A DNA stretch of 8,942 bases from Asaia bogorensis (GCA_945873675.1 CAMCEP010000101.1:1-8942), one strand, 5' to 3'. Positions 1-6,658 are shown, counted from the first letter of the stretch. Notes: generated from the sequence alone by a model not told the origin. A program made the numbers and translations.

Positions 1-1119
1 CGGCTTGGTTTCACCACCGATCTGCAAACCGCCATCGCCGGGGCGGATGCGGTGTTCCTCGCGGTCGGTACGCCAACCAGGCGCGGCGATGGCCATGCTG
101 ATCTTTCCTATGTTTATGCTGCAGCCGAGGAAGTGGCGCGCGCCGCAACCGGCCCCCTGGTGTTGGTGACGAAATCCACCGTGCCGGTCGGCACCGGGCG
201 GGAAGTGCGCGCCATTGTGCAGCGCGTGCGACCAGAACTTGCCATCAGCGTTGCGTCCAACCCTGAGTTTCTCCGTGAAGGCAGCGCGATTGGCGATTTC
301 ATGCGCCCGGATCGCGTGGTCATTGGGGTTGAGGATGATCAGGGGCTCGCCGTGCTGAAGCGGCTCTATCGCCCGCTCTATCTGATTGAAACGCCCGTGC
401 TGGCCACCAGCCTTGAAACTGCGGAGTTGATCAAATACGCCGCCAATGCGTTTCTTGCGACCAAGATCACCTTCATCAATGAAATCGCTGACCTTTGCGA
501 GAAAGTCGGCGCCGATGTGCATGATGTGGCGCGCGGCATGGGCCTTGATGGGCGGATTGGGCGCAAATTCCTCCACCCCGGTCCAGGCTATGGCGGTTCC
601 TGCTTCCCCAAGGATACGCTGGCCTTGGCCCATACCGCGCAGGATGCCGGCGCGCCCTTGCGGCTGGTGGAGGCAACCATTGCGGTGAATGAGGCACGCA
701 AGCCGCAGATGGCCGATCGCATCCTGGCCGCCCTTGCCCCGAACCCAGCGGGCAAGGTGGTTGCAGTGCTAGGGCTGACCTTCAAGCCCGAGACGGATGA
801 CATGCGCGATGCGCCATCACTGGTGATCCTGCCCAAGCTGGCGGCGGCGGGAGTGGTGCTCCGCGCCTTTGACCCGCAGCCTGGCCATGCGCGCCAGGTG
901 CTGCCCCAGGCGGTGCATTATGCCGAAAGCCCGCTTGATGCAGCGGCGGGCGCTGATGCGCTGGTGGTGCTGACGGAATGGAATGAATTCCGAGCACTCG
1001 CGCCAGATCGCCTGAAATCCGCCATGAAGGGCAGTATTGTGCTGGATCTTCGCAATATCTGGGAGCCTGCGGCGATGCGTGCTGCCGGGTTCACCTATTC
1101 ATCCATTGGCCGACCCTGA
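1..1119 (+). CDS. ugd: UDP-glucose 6-dehydrogenase, 5' end cut by window edge
   Basis: Oxidises UDP-glucose to UDP-glucuronate with two NAD+ in the cytoplasm, supplying a sugar nucleotide for exopolysaccharide, LPS or capsule. The frame is open from base 1, so the gene starts upstream; a GTG at 52 is an internal Val and not a start. 372 residues are visible; family members are about 430-450, so roughly 60-70 residues including the GxGxxG dinucleotide loop are missing. Visible family motifs (numbered from base 1): FLAVGTPT (19-26), KSTVPVGTG (58-66), NPEFLREGSAI (87-97), the AELIKYAANAF helix with the active-site Lys (about 145), and GYGGSCFPKD with catalytic Cys201 (codon 601-603). The C-terminal UDP-binding domain ends with the typical LTEWNEF segment. 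The phosphomannomutase gene follows after 11 nt, indicating one operon. The related UDP-ManNAc dehydrogenases are possible but less likely, because the catalytic block matches the Ugd/TuaD type. Confidence 0.95.
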   Translation, partial: RLGFTTDLQTAIAGADAVFLAVGTPTRRGDGHADLSYVYAAAEEVARAATGPLVLVTKSTVPVGTGREVRAIVQRVRPELAISVASNPEFLREGSAIGDFMRPDRVVIGVEDDQGLAVLKRLYRPLYLIETPVLATSLETAELIKYAANAFLATKITFINEIADLCEKVGADVHDVARGMGLDGRIGRKFLHPGPGYGGSCFPKDTLALAHTAQDAGAPLRLVEATIAVNEARKPQMADRILAALAPNPAGKVVAVLGLTFKPETDDMRDAPSLVILPKLAAAGVVLRAFDPQPGHARQVLPQAVHYAESPLDAAAGADALVVLTEWNEFRALAPDRLKSAMKGSIVLDLRNIWEPAAMRAAGFTYSSIGRP

Positions 1120-1130
1120 GAGATTTCATC

Positions 1131-2543
1131 ATGACCGGATTCAATCATCGCTTCGACCCAACCATGTTACGCGAATATGATATTCGCGGCATTGTCGGCA
1201 AAACCCTGAATCCGGAAGATGCCTTCGCGATTGGCCGCTGCTTTGGCAGCGTGGTCAGCCGTGGCGGCGGCAAGCGCGTGGCCGTTGGCTATGATGGCCG
1301 CCTGCATTCGCCCGAGATGGAAGCGCAGCTTGTCGCAGGCTTGCGCGCTTGCGGCCTGGAAGTGGTGCGCATTGGGCTTTGCGCGACACCCATGCTGTAT
1401 TTCGCGGCCTATGCCTTGGAAGCCGATGGCGCGGCGATGGTGACCGGCAGCCATAACCCGCCCGACTATAACGGCTTCAAGATGATGATCGGCAAAAAGC
1501 CTTTCTATGGCGCACAGATTCAGGAAATTGGCCGCATGGCGAAGGCCGGCGATGTGGTACCGGAAGCCGTAGGCAGCGACCGCGCCGTGGATATCGCAAC
1601 GCGCTATGCGGATCGCGTGCTGCAGGATTGGGATGGCGGGGATCGCGCGCTGAAAGTGGTGTGGGATCCGGGCAATGGCTCGGCCGGGCCAATCGCGAAG
1701 GCGCTGGCCGCGCGGCTACCGGGGCACCACATGCTGATCAATGCCGAAGTGGATGGTCGCTTCCCGAACCATCACCCGGACCCGACAGTGCCTAAGAATC
1801 TGGAACAATTGATCGCGGCCGTGGCGCGTGAAGGCGCTGATCTTGGCATTGCCTTTGATGGCGATGGAGACCGCATCGGCATCGTGGATAATGAAGGCCA
1901 TGTGCTGTTTGGCGATCAATTGATGATCGTACTCGCGCGCGATGTACTGAAAGCGAAACCAGGGGCCACCATCATCGCGGATGTGAAGGCATCCCAAGTT
2001 CTCTTCGATGAAATCGCCAAGGCGGGCGGGCAACCGCTTATGTGGAAGACCGGGCATTCGTTGATCAAGGCGAAAATGGCCGAAACGGGCAGCCCGCTGG
2101 CCGGTGAAATGTCGGGCCATATCTTCTTTGCTGATAAATGGTACGGCTTTGATGATGCGCCTTATTCCGCTGTGCGGCTGCTTGGCATTGTGGCGCGCCT
2201 TTCTGGCCCGCTCTCCGCATTGCGCGCTGCCTTGCCGCAGGTGATCAATACGCCGGAACTTCGGTTTGATTGCACTGAGGAGCGCAAGTTTGAAGTAGTG
2301 CGCGAAGTGAAGGAACGCCTGGCCGCTGCGGGCGCCAAGGTGCAGGATGTGGATGGCGTGCGTGTGCTGACCGATGATGGCTGGTGGTTGCTGCGTGCTT
2401 CCAATACCCAGGCCGTACTGGTGGCCCGCGTGGAAGCTTCCAGCGAGGCAGGGCTTGAACGGCTCAAGGCCGATCTGGCGCATCAGATCACGGCCAGTGG
2501 CTTGGCCGTGCCGGATTTCTCCGGCGCCAATGCGGGGCATTGA
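1131..2543 (+). CDS. manB: Phosphomannomutase/phosphoglucomutase (AlgC/ManB type)
   Basis: A 470-residue alpha-D-phosphohexomutase that interconverts mannose-6-P and mannose-1-P, and probably glucose-6-P and glucose-1-P, through a phosphoserine. It feeds GDP-mannose and UDP-glucose synthesis in the cytoplasm. The four-domain layout is complete: the N-terminal REYDIRG signature (14-20), the phosphoserine loop TGSHNPPDYNG (105-115, Ser107), the Mg-binding DGDGDR (243-248), the sugar-specificity loop GEMSGH (325-330) and the C-terminal phosphate-binding RASNT (422-426). The GEMSGH loop and REYDIRG start match AlgC/ManB rather than the GlmM phosphoglucosamine mutase. Length is normal for AlgC (about 460). 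The ATG follows ugd by 11 nt, with a weak GAGAG at 1118-1122 as the only purine-rich stretch, so translational coupling to ugd is likely. Together with ugd this indicates polysaccharide precursor supply. Whether mannose or glucose is the main substrate cannot be decided from sequence, so the symbol is tentative. Confidence 0.94.
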   Translation: MTGFNHRFDPTMLREYDIRGIVGKTLNPEDAFAIGRCFGSVVSRGGGKRVAVGYDGRLHSPEMEAQLVAGLRACGLEVVRIGLCATPMLYFAAYALEADGAAMVTGSHNPPDYNGFKMMIGKKPFYGAQIQEIGRMAKAGDVVPEAVGSDRAVDIATRYADRVLQDWDGGDRALKVVWDPGNGSAGPIAKALAARLPGHHMLINAEVDGRFPNHHPDPTVPKNLEQLIAAVAREGADLGIAFDGDGDRIGIVDNEGHVLFGDQLMIVLARDVLKAKPGATIIADVKASQVLFDEIAKAGGQPLMWKTGHSLIKAKMAETGSPLAGEMSGHIFFADKWYGFDDAPYSAVRLLGIVARLSGPLSALRAALPQVINTPELRFDCTEERKFEVVREVKERLAAAGAKVQDVDGVRVLTDDGWWLLRASNTQAVLVARVEASSEAGLERLKADLAHQITASGLAVPDFSGANAGH

Positions 2544-2549
2544 GGCCGG
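2521..2549 (+). other. Hairpin across the phosphomannomutase stop codon
   Basis: CAATGC (2528-2533) and GCATTG (2537-2542) are perfectly complementary around a GGG loop. An outer CCGG (2521-2524) pairs with CCGG (2546-2549) across a symmetric 3x3 internal loop, giving 10 bp in all. The TGA stop of the mutase gene (2541-2543) lies in the 3' arm. No T-run follows, so it is not a classical intrinsic terminator. It may stabilise the upstream mRNA end or attenuate read-through into the downstream tctC-type gene. The structure is seen in sequence; any function is inferred. Confidence 0.4.
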
Positions 2550-2565
2550 GCGCCACTTCGGGTTA

Positions 2566-2598
2566 CGGTTCCTACAACTTCAACAAGGGAAGGAACCG
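2566..2598 (+). promoter_or_regulatory. Inverted repeat covering the tctC ribosome-binding site
   Basis: CGGTTCCT (2566-2573) and AGGAACCG (2591-2598) form a perfect 8-bp inverted repeat with a 17-nt loop (2574-2590). The 3' arm contains most of the AAGGA Shine-Dalgarno (2590-2594), which lies 7 nt before the ATG at 2602. In RNA the hairpin would mask this site, while a second purine run, AAGGGA (2585-2590), would remain in the loop. It could act as translational control or an RNA-binding site. The function is inferred only from position. Confidence 0.4.
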
Positions 2599-2601
2599 GG
2601 A

Positions 2602-3579
2602 ATGAAATTCTCTCGTCGTAATCTGTTGATTGCGGGCGCCGTGCTGGCGGCGCCAACCACGCTGCGCGCGCAGGATTTCCCAACGCGGCCCATTCGCATC
2701 ATCGTGCCCTTCCCGGCGGGCGGCACCACGGATTTGCTCGCGCGGCTTTTCGCGCAGCGTATGACCGAAACAATGGGTCAGTCTGTTGTGGTGGAAAATC
2801 GCGGCGGTGGCGGTGGTTCGATCGGTGCAGATGTTGTCGCGAAGGCGGCGCCCGATGGCTATACGCTGTTGATGCATAACATCACCTTCCCGACGACGAC
2901 GGCGGCGATGACCCTCGCGGGGCGTCCGCCGCACGACATTGAACGGGATTTCGCGCCGCTGTCGCTTGGCGCCAATGTGCCGCTGGTGATCCTGGCCAAT
3001 CCCGCCATGCCCGCCACGGACTTGAAGGGCTTTGTTGCCTGGGCCAAGGCGCAAGGCTCTCCGCCCTTTTATGGTTCAACCGGACCTGGTTCTTTCATGA
3101 ATATGGTGGGCGAGGTGCTGAAGCGCGATGCCGGCATTGCCATGGAACATGTGCCCTTCCGCGGTGCAGCGCCGATGATCCAGGAACTGATCGCGGGGCG
3201 GGTACAATTCGGGGGCGATCAAATCTCCACCTGCTTCGGCCATGTGCGCGCCGGGGCGCTGAAGGGCCTTGCCACCACCGCATCCAAGCGCGCCAAGATT
3301 CTGCCCGATGTGCCGACCGTGCGCGAACAGGGTTTTGCGTCATTGGAATTGGAAGGCTGGAACGGCTTCTTCGCGCCCGCGCGCACGCCAGCGCCCATCA
3401 TGGCGCGGCTGCAACGTGAAATCGCTGCCGCTGCGGCGCAGCCCGATTTCATCCGCCGCTGCGATGAGGTGGGGGCGGAAGCCGTGGGTTCCGATTCCGA
3501 AAGCTTCGGTGCCATGGTGCGCGCCCAGGCCGCAAAAATCCGCGACCTGGTGGCGAGTGTGCAGTTGAAGCCGGAATAA
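2602..3579 (+). CDS. TctC/Bug-family periplasmic solute-binding protein with Tat signal
   Basis: A 325-residue extracytoplasmic solute receptor of the tripartite tricarboxylate transporter (TctC/Bug) family. These proteins bind carboxylates, amino acids or similar small organic anions in the periplasm; the ligand here cannot be read from sequence. The frame is open far upstream (from about 2374), but the ATG at 2602 is chosen because it has the AAGGA site (2590-2594, spacing 7) and begins a signal peptide. SRRNLLIAG (4-12) is a twin-arginine motif followed by a hydrophobic stretch, with likely cleavage after LRA (residue 23). The mature part starts with PTRPIRIIVPFPAGGTTDLL, the family's first ligand-loop hallmark. 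The second loop follows: VVENRGGGGGSIG (63-75) and PDGYTLL (84-90). LPDVPTVREQG (234-244) and a WNGFFAPARTP segment near 253-263 are also typical. No TctA/TctB genes are adjacent. It may be read through from the mutase gene 58 nt upstream, or have its own promoter. Confidence 0.93.
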   Translation: MKFSRRNLLIAGAVLAAPTTLRAQDFPTRPIRIIVPFPAGGTTDLLARLFAQRMTETMGQSVVVENRGGGGGSIGADVVAKAAPDGYTLLMHNITFPTTTAAMTLAGRPPHDIERDFAPLSLGANVPLVILANPAMPATDLKGFVAWAKAQGSPPFYGSTGPGSFMNMVGEVLKRDAGIAMEHVPFRGAAPMIQELIAGRVQFGGDQISTCFGHVRAGALKGLATTASKRAKILPDVPTVREQGFASLELEGWNGFFAPARTPAPIMARLQREIAAAAAQPDFIRRCDEVGAEAVGSDSESFGAMVRAQAAKIRDLVASVQLKPE

Positions 3580-3588
3580 TCGCCGCAG

Positions 3589-4569
3589 TCAGCGGGTTTG
3601 CGCGCCAGCGGTTCGCAGTAATTCAGCGTAGCGGGTAATGTCGCGACGCAATCTTGCTGCGAATTCCTCTGGCGAGGAGCCAACGGCTTCAAAGGCGCTT
3701 TGTGCGAGCGCCTTCTGCACATCATCCGTGCGCAGCGCACTGGCGAAGGCCTGATGCAATTTCTGTACGGCGAAGGCGGGTGTGCCCCGCGGCACCAGCA
3801 GGCAAAACCAACCCGCTGCATCATATTCGGGTAGAACACTCGACAGGGGCGGCACGTCAGGCAATCCGGGGGCAGGGCTGGCGGTTGTCACGCCCAAACC
3901 GAGTAAACGGCCTTCACGGATATGCGCTGCCGCACCCGCACCGCCGACAAAGGCAAGGTCAATCCTGCCACCCAGCAAATCCGTCATGGCGGGGCTGGCG
4001 CCGGTATAGGGGATATGCAGTAGCGATACCCCGGCCAGTTTTTCAAAAAGCATCATGGCAAGGTGGGTTGTGCTATTCTGGCCAACAGTGCCGCAGCTCA
4101 ATTGCTGCGGCGTGGCACGCGCAAGCTCAATGACCGATTTCAGATCACGCGCCGGTAGATTAGCCCTGCCGACAAAGGCCGTTGCTGAATTGACTAGCTG
4201 CGTGACAGCCTCAAAATCGCGCAGCGGATCATAAGGTACGCCCGGCGGAACCGATGGGCTGATGGCCACCGCTCCGGGATCAACAATGAGCACGGTATAA
4301 CCATCGGCAGGGGCGGCAGCGACCATGGCGGTACCGATATTACCCCCCGCACCGGGACGGTTTTCAACGATGATCGGCTGGCCAAGGCTGCGTGCGGCCG
4401 TGTCCGCCAGGATACGCGCCAACAAATCCGTGGCACCGGCGGGTGTAAAAGGCACGACAAGCCTGATGGGCTTCGTTGGCCAATTCGAGGATTGCGCATG
4501 ACCAGGACCAACCAGGAAGGCAGCCGCGCCAAGTCCACCAAATAACGACCGGCGAGAAGTCTCTTGCAT
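3589..4569 (-). CDS. TctC/Bug-family periplasmic solute-binding protein, second copy, convergent
   Basis: A 326-residue TctC/Bug-type periplasmic solute receptor, clearly diverged from its neighbour. The frame also opens with a TTG at 4584, but the GAGGA Shine-Dalgarno (4578-4582) overlaps that codon and sits 8 nt before the ATG at 4569, so the ATG is the start. TSRRSLFGG (4-12) is a twin-arginine motif; a hydrophobic stretch follows, with probable cleavage after GHA (residue 25). The mature domain begins WPTKPIRLVVPFTPAGATDL (first ligand loop), followed by IIVENRPGAGGNIG (67-80, second loop) and DGYTVL (89-94). YDPLRDFEAV (113-122), HIPYTGASPAMTDLLGG (185-201) and LPDVPPLSSVLP (236-247) are family landmarks. 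It lies tail to tail with the first copy, 9 nt apart, and is transcribed divergently from the acyl-CoA hydrolase gene. No membrane subunits are nearby, so it is an orphan receptor. The ligand is unknown. Confidence 0.93.
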   Translation of the reverse strand: MQETSRRSLFGGLGAAAFLVGPGHAQSSNWPTKPIRLVVPFTPAGATDLLARILADTAARSLGQPIIVENRPGAGGNIGTAMVAAAPADGYTVLIVDPGAVAISPSVPPGVPYDPLRDFEAVTQLVNSATAFVGRANLPARDLKSVIELARATPQQLSCGTVGQNSTTHLAMMLFEKLAGVSLLHIPYTGASPAMTDLLGGRIDLAFVGGAGAAAHIREGRLLGLGVTTASPAPGLPDVPPLSSVLPEYDAAGWFCLLVPRGTPAFAVQKLHQAFASALRTDDVQKALAQSAFEAVGSSPEEFAARLRRDITRYAELLRTAGAQTR

Positions 4570-4595
4570 GGATGTTTTCCTCAAAATATTTTTTT

Positions 4596-4624
4596 AGGGT
4601 ATCACTCTGGACAGGAGACACCAA
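4596..4624 (-). promoter_or_regulatory. Possible sigma70-type promoter of the minus-strand tctC gene
   Basis: On the minus strand TTGGTG (4624-4619) is followed after exactly 17 nt by TACCCT (4601-4596). Both are partial matches to the -35 and -10 consensus with ideal spacing, and they lie about 27 nt from the ATG at 4569, giving a short 5' leader. The -10 match is only three of six bases, so this is tentative. No comparably good pair was found for the divergent hydrolase gene. Confidence 0.3.
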
Positions 4625-4716
4625 AAGTTTTCTGTAGCTCGTTCGAGAAGATGCCTAGTACCGGGAACGTGTCTCAGGCGCGTTTGCAGGGCGAGCATCT
4701 TGCCTTGTTCGATTTT

Positions 4717-4723
4717 GGGAGAG
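4717..4723 (+). promoter_or_regulatory. Ribosome-binding site of the hydrolase gene
   Basis: GGGAGAG lies 7 nt before the ATG at 4731, in a T-rich leader that is probably unstructured. It supports that ATG as the start of the 3-hydroxyisobutyryl-CoA hydrolase gene. Confidence 0.6.
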
Positions 4724-4730
4724 TTTTTCG

Positions 4731-5750
4731 ATGACCGAAGCCCCTGAAGCCAGCCTGATTGCCACACGCGAAGGCGCCGCCGGCTCCATTCTGATGAACC
4801 GGCCCAAGGCGCTGAATGCGCTCAATCAGGAAATGATCCGGGGCTTCGCTGCCGCGATTGCGGATTGGCGGCATGATGCTTCCGTAAAGCTTGCGCTGCT
4901 GGAAGGCGCAGGCGGACGGGCCTTTTGCGCGGGTGGCGATGTGCGCGCCGTGCGCGCGGCAGCGGTTGCGGGCGATCGCGCGGCGGTGGAGGCGTTTTTC
5001 TCGGAAGAATATGCCGTGAATGCCGGCATCGCGGATTTCGGCAAGCCCTGGGTCAGCTTGATTGATGGCGTTTGCATGGGGGGTGGCATTGGCGTTTCGG
5101 TGCATGGCTCACACCGTATCGTCACCAATCACGCTATGTTTGCGATGCCCGAGACCGCGATTGCACTATTCCCAGATGTTGGCACTTCCTTTGCGCTGCC
5201 GCGCCTGCCGGGCGCGCTTGGCATGTGGCTGGCCCTGACCGGCGCCCGCTTGAATGGCGCGGATGCGGTGCATGCGGGGCTGGCCACCCATTTCACAACG
5301 CGTGAGGCGCTGCCGGCTTTGCGTGCTGCGCTGATTGCGGGCGATATCGGCGCCGCCATGCAGTTTTGCGGGCCAGCGCCTGAGGCAAGCTTCGCGCCGC
5401 ATCGTGCCGCGATTGATCGCTGTTTCGGCGCGGGATCCATCCCTGCCATTCTTGCTGCGCTGGAAGCAGAAGGCACGGATTGGGCGCGAGAACAGCTTGG
5501 GGTGCTGCATCACGCCGCACCAACATCGCTGTTTGTGACGCATGAATTACTGAGCCGTGGTGCAAAGAGCGATCTGGCCAGCTGCCTTGCCACGGAATTG
5601 GCACTGACGCGCGTGGTGGTGAATGACCATCCAGATTTTCGTGAGGGCGTGCGCGCGGTGCTGGTGGATAAGGACCATAAGCCGCAATGGCAGCCCGCCC
5701 GCATTGCCGCGGTGGATCAGGCGGCGATTCAGGCGATGTTCAAAGTTTAA
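4731..5750 (+). CDS. 3-hydroxyisobutyryl-CoA hydrolase (crotonase superfamily)
   Basis: A 339-residue enzyme predicted to hydrolyse 3-hydroxyisobutyryl-CoA to 3-hydroxyisobutyrate and CoA in valine degradation, in the cytoplasm. The crotonase fold is shown by MNRPKALNALN (22-32), the oxyanion-hole segments AFCAGGDVRAV (64-74) and CMGGGIGVSVHG (115-126), and MPETAIALFPDVG (139-151). Glu141 and Asp149 in that last segment are eight residues apart, as are the two essential acidic residues of the human hydrolase (Glu169 and Asp177). FFSEEY (89-94) and the C-terminal DHPDFREGVRAVLVDKD (299-315) are specific to the hydrolase branch and absent from ordinary enoyl-CoA hydratases, whose length (about 260) is also shorter. 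The start has a good Shine-Dalgarno. The gene stands alone here, without mmsA/mmsB or acyl-CoA dehydrogenase. Its TAA directly abuts the convergent transporter's stop. A related hydroxyacyl-CoA such as 3-hydroxypropionyl-CoA is a possible alternative substrate. Confidence 0.9.
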   Translation: MTEAPEASLIATREGAAGSILMNRPKALNALNQEMIRGFAAAIADWRHDASVKLALLEGAGGRAFCAGGDVRAVRAAAVAGDRAAVEAFFSEEYAVNAGIADFGKPWVSLIDGVCMGGGIGVSVHGSHRIVTNHAMFAMPETAIALFPDVGTSFALPRLPGALGMWLALTGARLNGADAVHAGLATHFTTREALPALRAALIAGDIGAAMQFCGPAPEASFAPHRAAIDRCFGAGSIPAILAALEAEGTDWAREQLGVLHHAAPTSLFVTHELLSRGAKSDLASCLATELALTRVVVNDHPDFREGVRAVLVDKDHKPQWQPARIAAVDQAAIQAMFKV

Positions 5751-6656
5751 TTATCGCCCAATCAATACCAGCACCACGCCGGCTACAACGGCAAGCGCAC
5801 CGATAATGTCGCTGCGCTTCATTTTTTCTTTCAAGAAAAACTTGCTGAAGAGCAGCGTAAACAGGATCTCCACCTGACCAACGGCGCGCACCAAGGCAAC
5901 GGGCGCCAGCGCGAAGCCCGTAAACCAGCAGGCAGAACCACAGGCCGAAAGCGCGCCAACCTGCGCGGATGACCGCCAGGTGGAGAAAACCGCGCGCACA
6001 CTGGCGGGTTCGCGCAGCACCAGCCAACCACCCTGCATGATGGTCTGCATGACATTGATGACCACCAGGGTTTCGAGCGCCCGCAGCACCACATCCGGCC
6101 CCTGCAATTCCTGCGTCGCCGCACGAATAGCGAGCGCACAAAGCGCGAAGGCAAAACCTGCACCCAAGCCACATAGGGCGGCGGGCTGCACCGTGGCGCG
6201 CAGCATTTCGCCAAGTGAGCCAACGCGCCCGGCAAGCGAAAGATAAAGTGTGCCGCCGACCGAAACCGCAATGCCCGCCCAGGCGAGCGGCGCGAAATTC
6301 TCACCCAGCAGCAAAAGCGCAAGAAAGGCCGCCTGCACCGCTTCCGTCTTGGCGTAAGCCGTGCCAACCGCAAAACCGCGATGCGCGAAGGACATGATCA
6401 AAAGATTGGTGCCGATGATCTGCCCAAGCCCGCCGAGAGCTGCATAAAGAAAGAACATCGGTGTCGGCGCGGATAGCGTGCCACCAAAAATCAGCAGATA
6501 AAGCCCGACCAGCGCCATGCCGACAGGCACACCGTAAAGATAGCGCACTACGGCTGCGGCATTGACGGAAAGCTGCCCTCGCAGCTTTTGCTGCAAGGCG
6601 GTGCGCCAAGTTTGAAACAACGCGGCGATGACGGTGGCGGCAACCCAAAGCGGCAT
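5751..6656 (-). CDS. EamA/DMT-superfamily transporter
   Basis: A 301-residue inner-membrane protein with about ten hydrophobic segments (approximately 3-18, 35-57, 66-90, 97-117, 122-142, 158-178, 188-212, 232-254, 256-275 and 283-299). They are arranged as two tandem EamA repeats, the usual size and layout of drug/metabolite transporters. Each repeat carries the conserved pattern around its fourth helix: AKTEAVQAAFLALLLLGE (102-119) in the first and GQVEILFTLLFSKFFLKE (260-277) in the second. Characterised members export or import amino acids, nucleosides, sugars or other small metabolites; the substrate here is unknown, and the operon context suggests a substrate or product of the neighbouring enzymes. 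The ATG overlaps the TGA of the upstream enolase-superfamily gene by one base (TGATG, 6654-6658), and GAGG lies 8 nt before it. It is the last gene of the operon, and its stop touches the hydrolase stop. Confidence 0.88.
   Translation of the reverse strand: MPLWVAATVIAALFQTWRTALQQKLRGQLSVNAAAVVRYLYGVPVGMALVGLYLLIFGGTLSAPTPMFFLYAALGGLGQIIGTNLLIMSFAHRGFAVGTAYAKTEAVQAAFLALLLLGENFAPLAWAGIAVSVGGTLYLSLAGRVGSLGEMLRATVQPAALCGLGAGFAFALCALAIRAATQELQGPDVVLRALETLVVINVMQTIMQGGWLVLREPASVRAVFSTWRSSAQVGALSACGSACWFTGFALAPVALVRAVGQVEILFTLLFSKFFLKEKMKRSDIIGALAVVAGVVLVLIGR
5823..5840 (-). repeat. A/T-rich perfect palindrome within the transporter gene
   Basis: TTTTTCTT (5823-5830) and AAGAAAAA (5833-5840) are perfect inverted copies around a 2-nt spacer. 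On the coding strand this sequence encodes FFLKEK of the second EamA repeat and runs into an A6 tract. It contrasts with the GC-rich surroundings and lies about 70 nt before the stop. It may be only a by-product of the Phe/Lys-rich motif. Confidence 0.4.
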
Positions 6657-6658
6657 CA
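6654..6658 (-). other. TGATG stop-start overlap, enolase-superfamily gene to transporter
   Basis: The TGA of the upstream gene and the ATG of the transporter share one base. This arrangement favours re-initiation by the terminating ribosome and shows the two genes are on one mRNA. Confidence 0.85.

Larger units (their letters stand above)
4570..4730. other. Divergent intergenic region (161 nt)
   Basis: The only sizeable non-coding stretch in the window, between the divergent tctC-type and hydrolase genes; it must hold the starts of both transcripts. It contains an AT-rich patch next to the tctC start (4583-4596), a short CTCG-TT-CGAG inverted repeat (4638-4647) and two longer-range 7-bp inverted repeats (4615-4621 with 4669-4675, and 4648-4654 with 4695-4701). 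No convincing operator, riboswitch or small-RNA gene is seen. Confidence 0.6.

Noticed and set aside
1716..2540. Long open frame (274 codons) antisense to the phosphomannomutase gene
   Set aside because: It is the mirror of a strongly supported gene in GC-rich DNA, its product has no recognisable motif or domain, and there is no separate ribosome-binding site.
2374..2601. Possible longer N-terminus of the first TctC-type protein
   Set aside because: The upstream part overlaps the mutase gene in another frame and would bury the twin-arginine signal peptide; the ATG at 2602 has a proper ribosome-binding site.
3583..3598. Possible bidirectional terminator between the convergent tctC-type genes (CCGC, 5-nt loop, GCGG, then TTT)
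   Set aside because: The stem is only 4 bp and the T-run is three bases long; too weak to call.
3219..3839. Open frame of 206 codons on the minus strand bridging the two tctC-type genes
   Set aside because: It overlaps both receptor genes in other frames, its product is low-complexity and Arg/Ser/Ala-rich, and no family is recognisable; a shadow frame.
4570..4584. TTG start at 4584 for the second TctC-type gene
   Set aside because: The Shine-Dalgarno GAGGA overlaps this codon and is correctly spaced for the ATG at 4569.
4615..4701. Two interleaved 7-bp inverted repeats (4615-4621 with 4669-4675; 4648-4654 with 4695-4701), a pseudoknot-like order
   Set aside because: In about 150 nt, 7-bp complementary pairs are expected by chance at roughly this frequency, no extension of the arms exists and no riboswitch class is recognisable.
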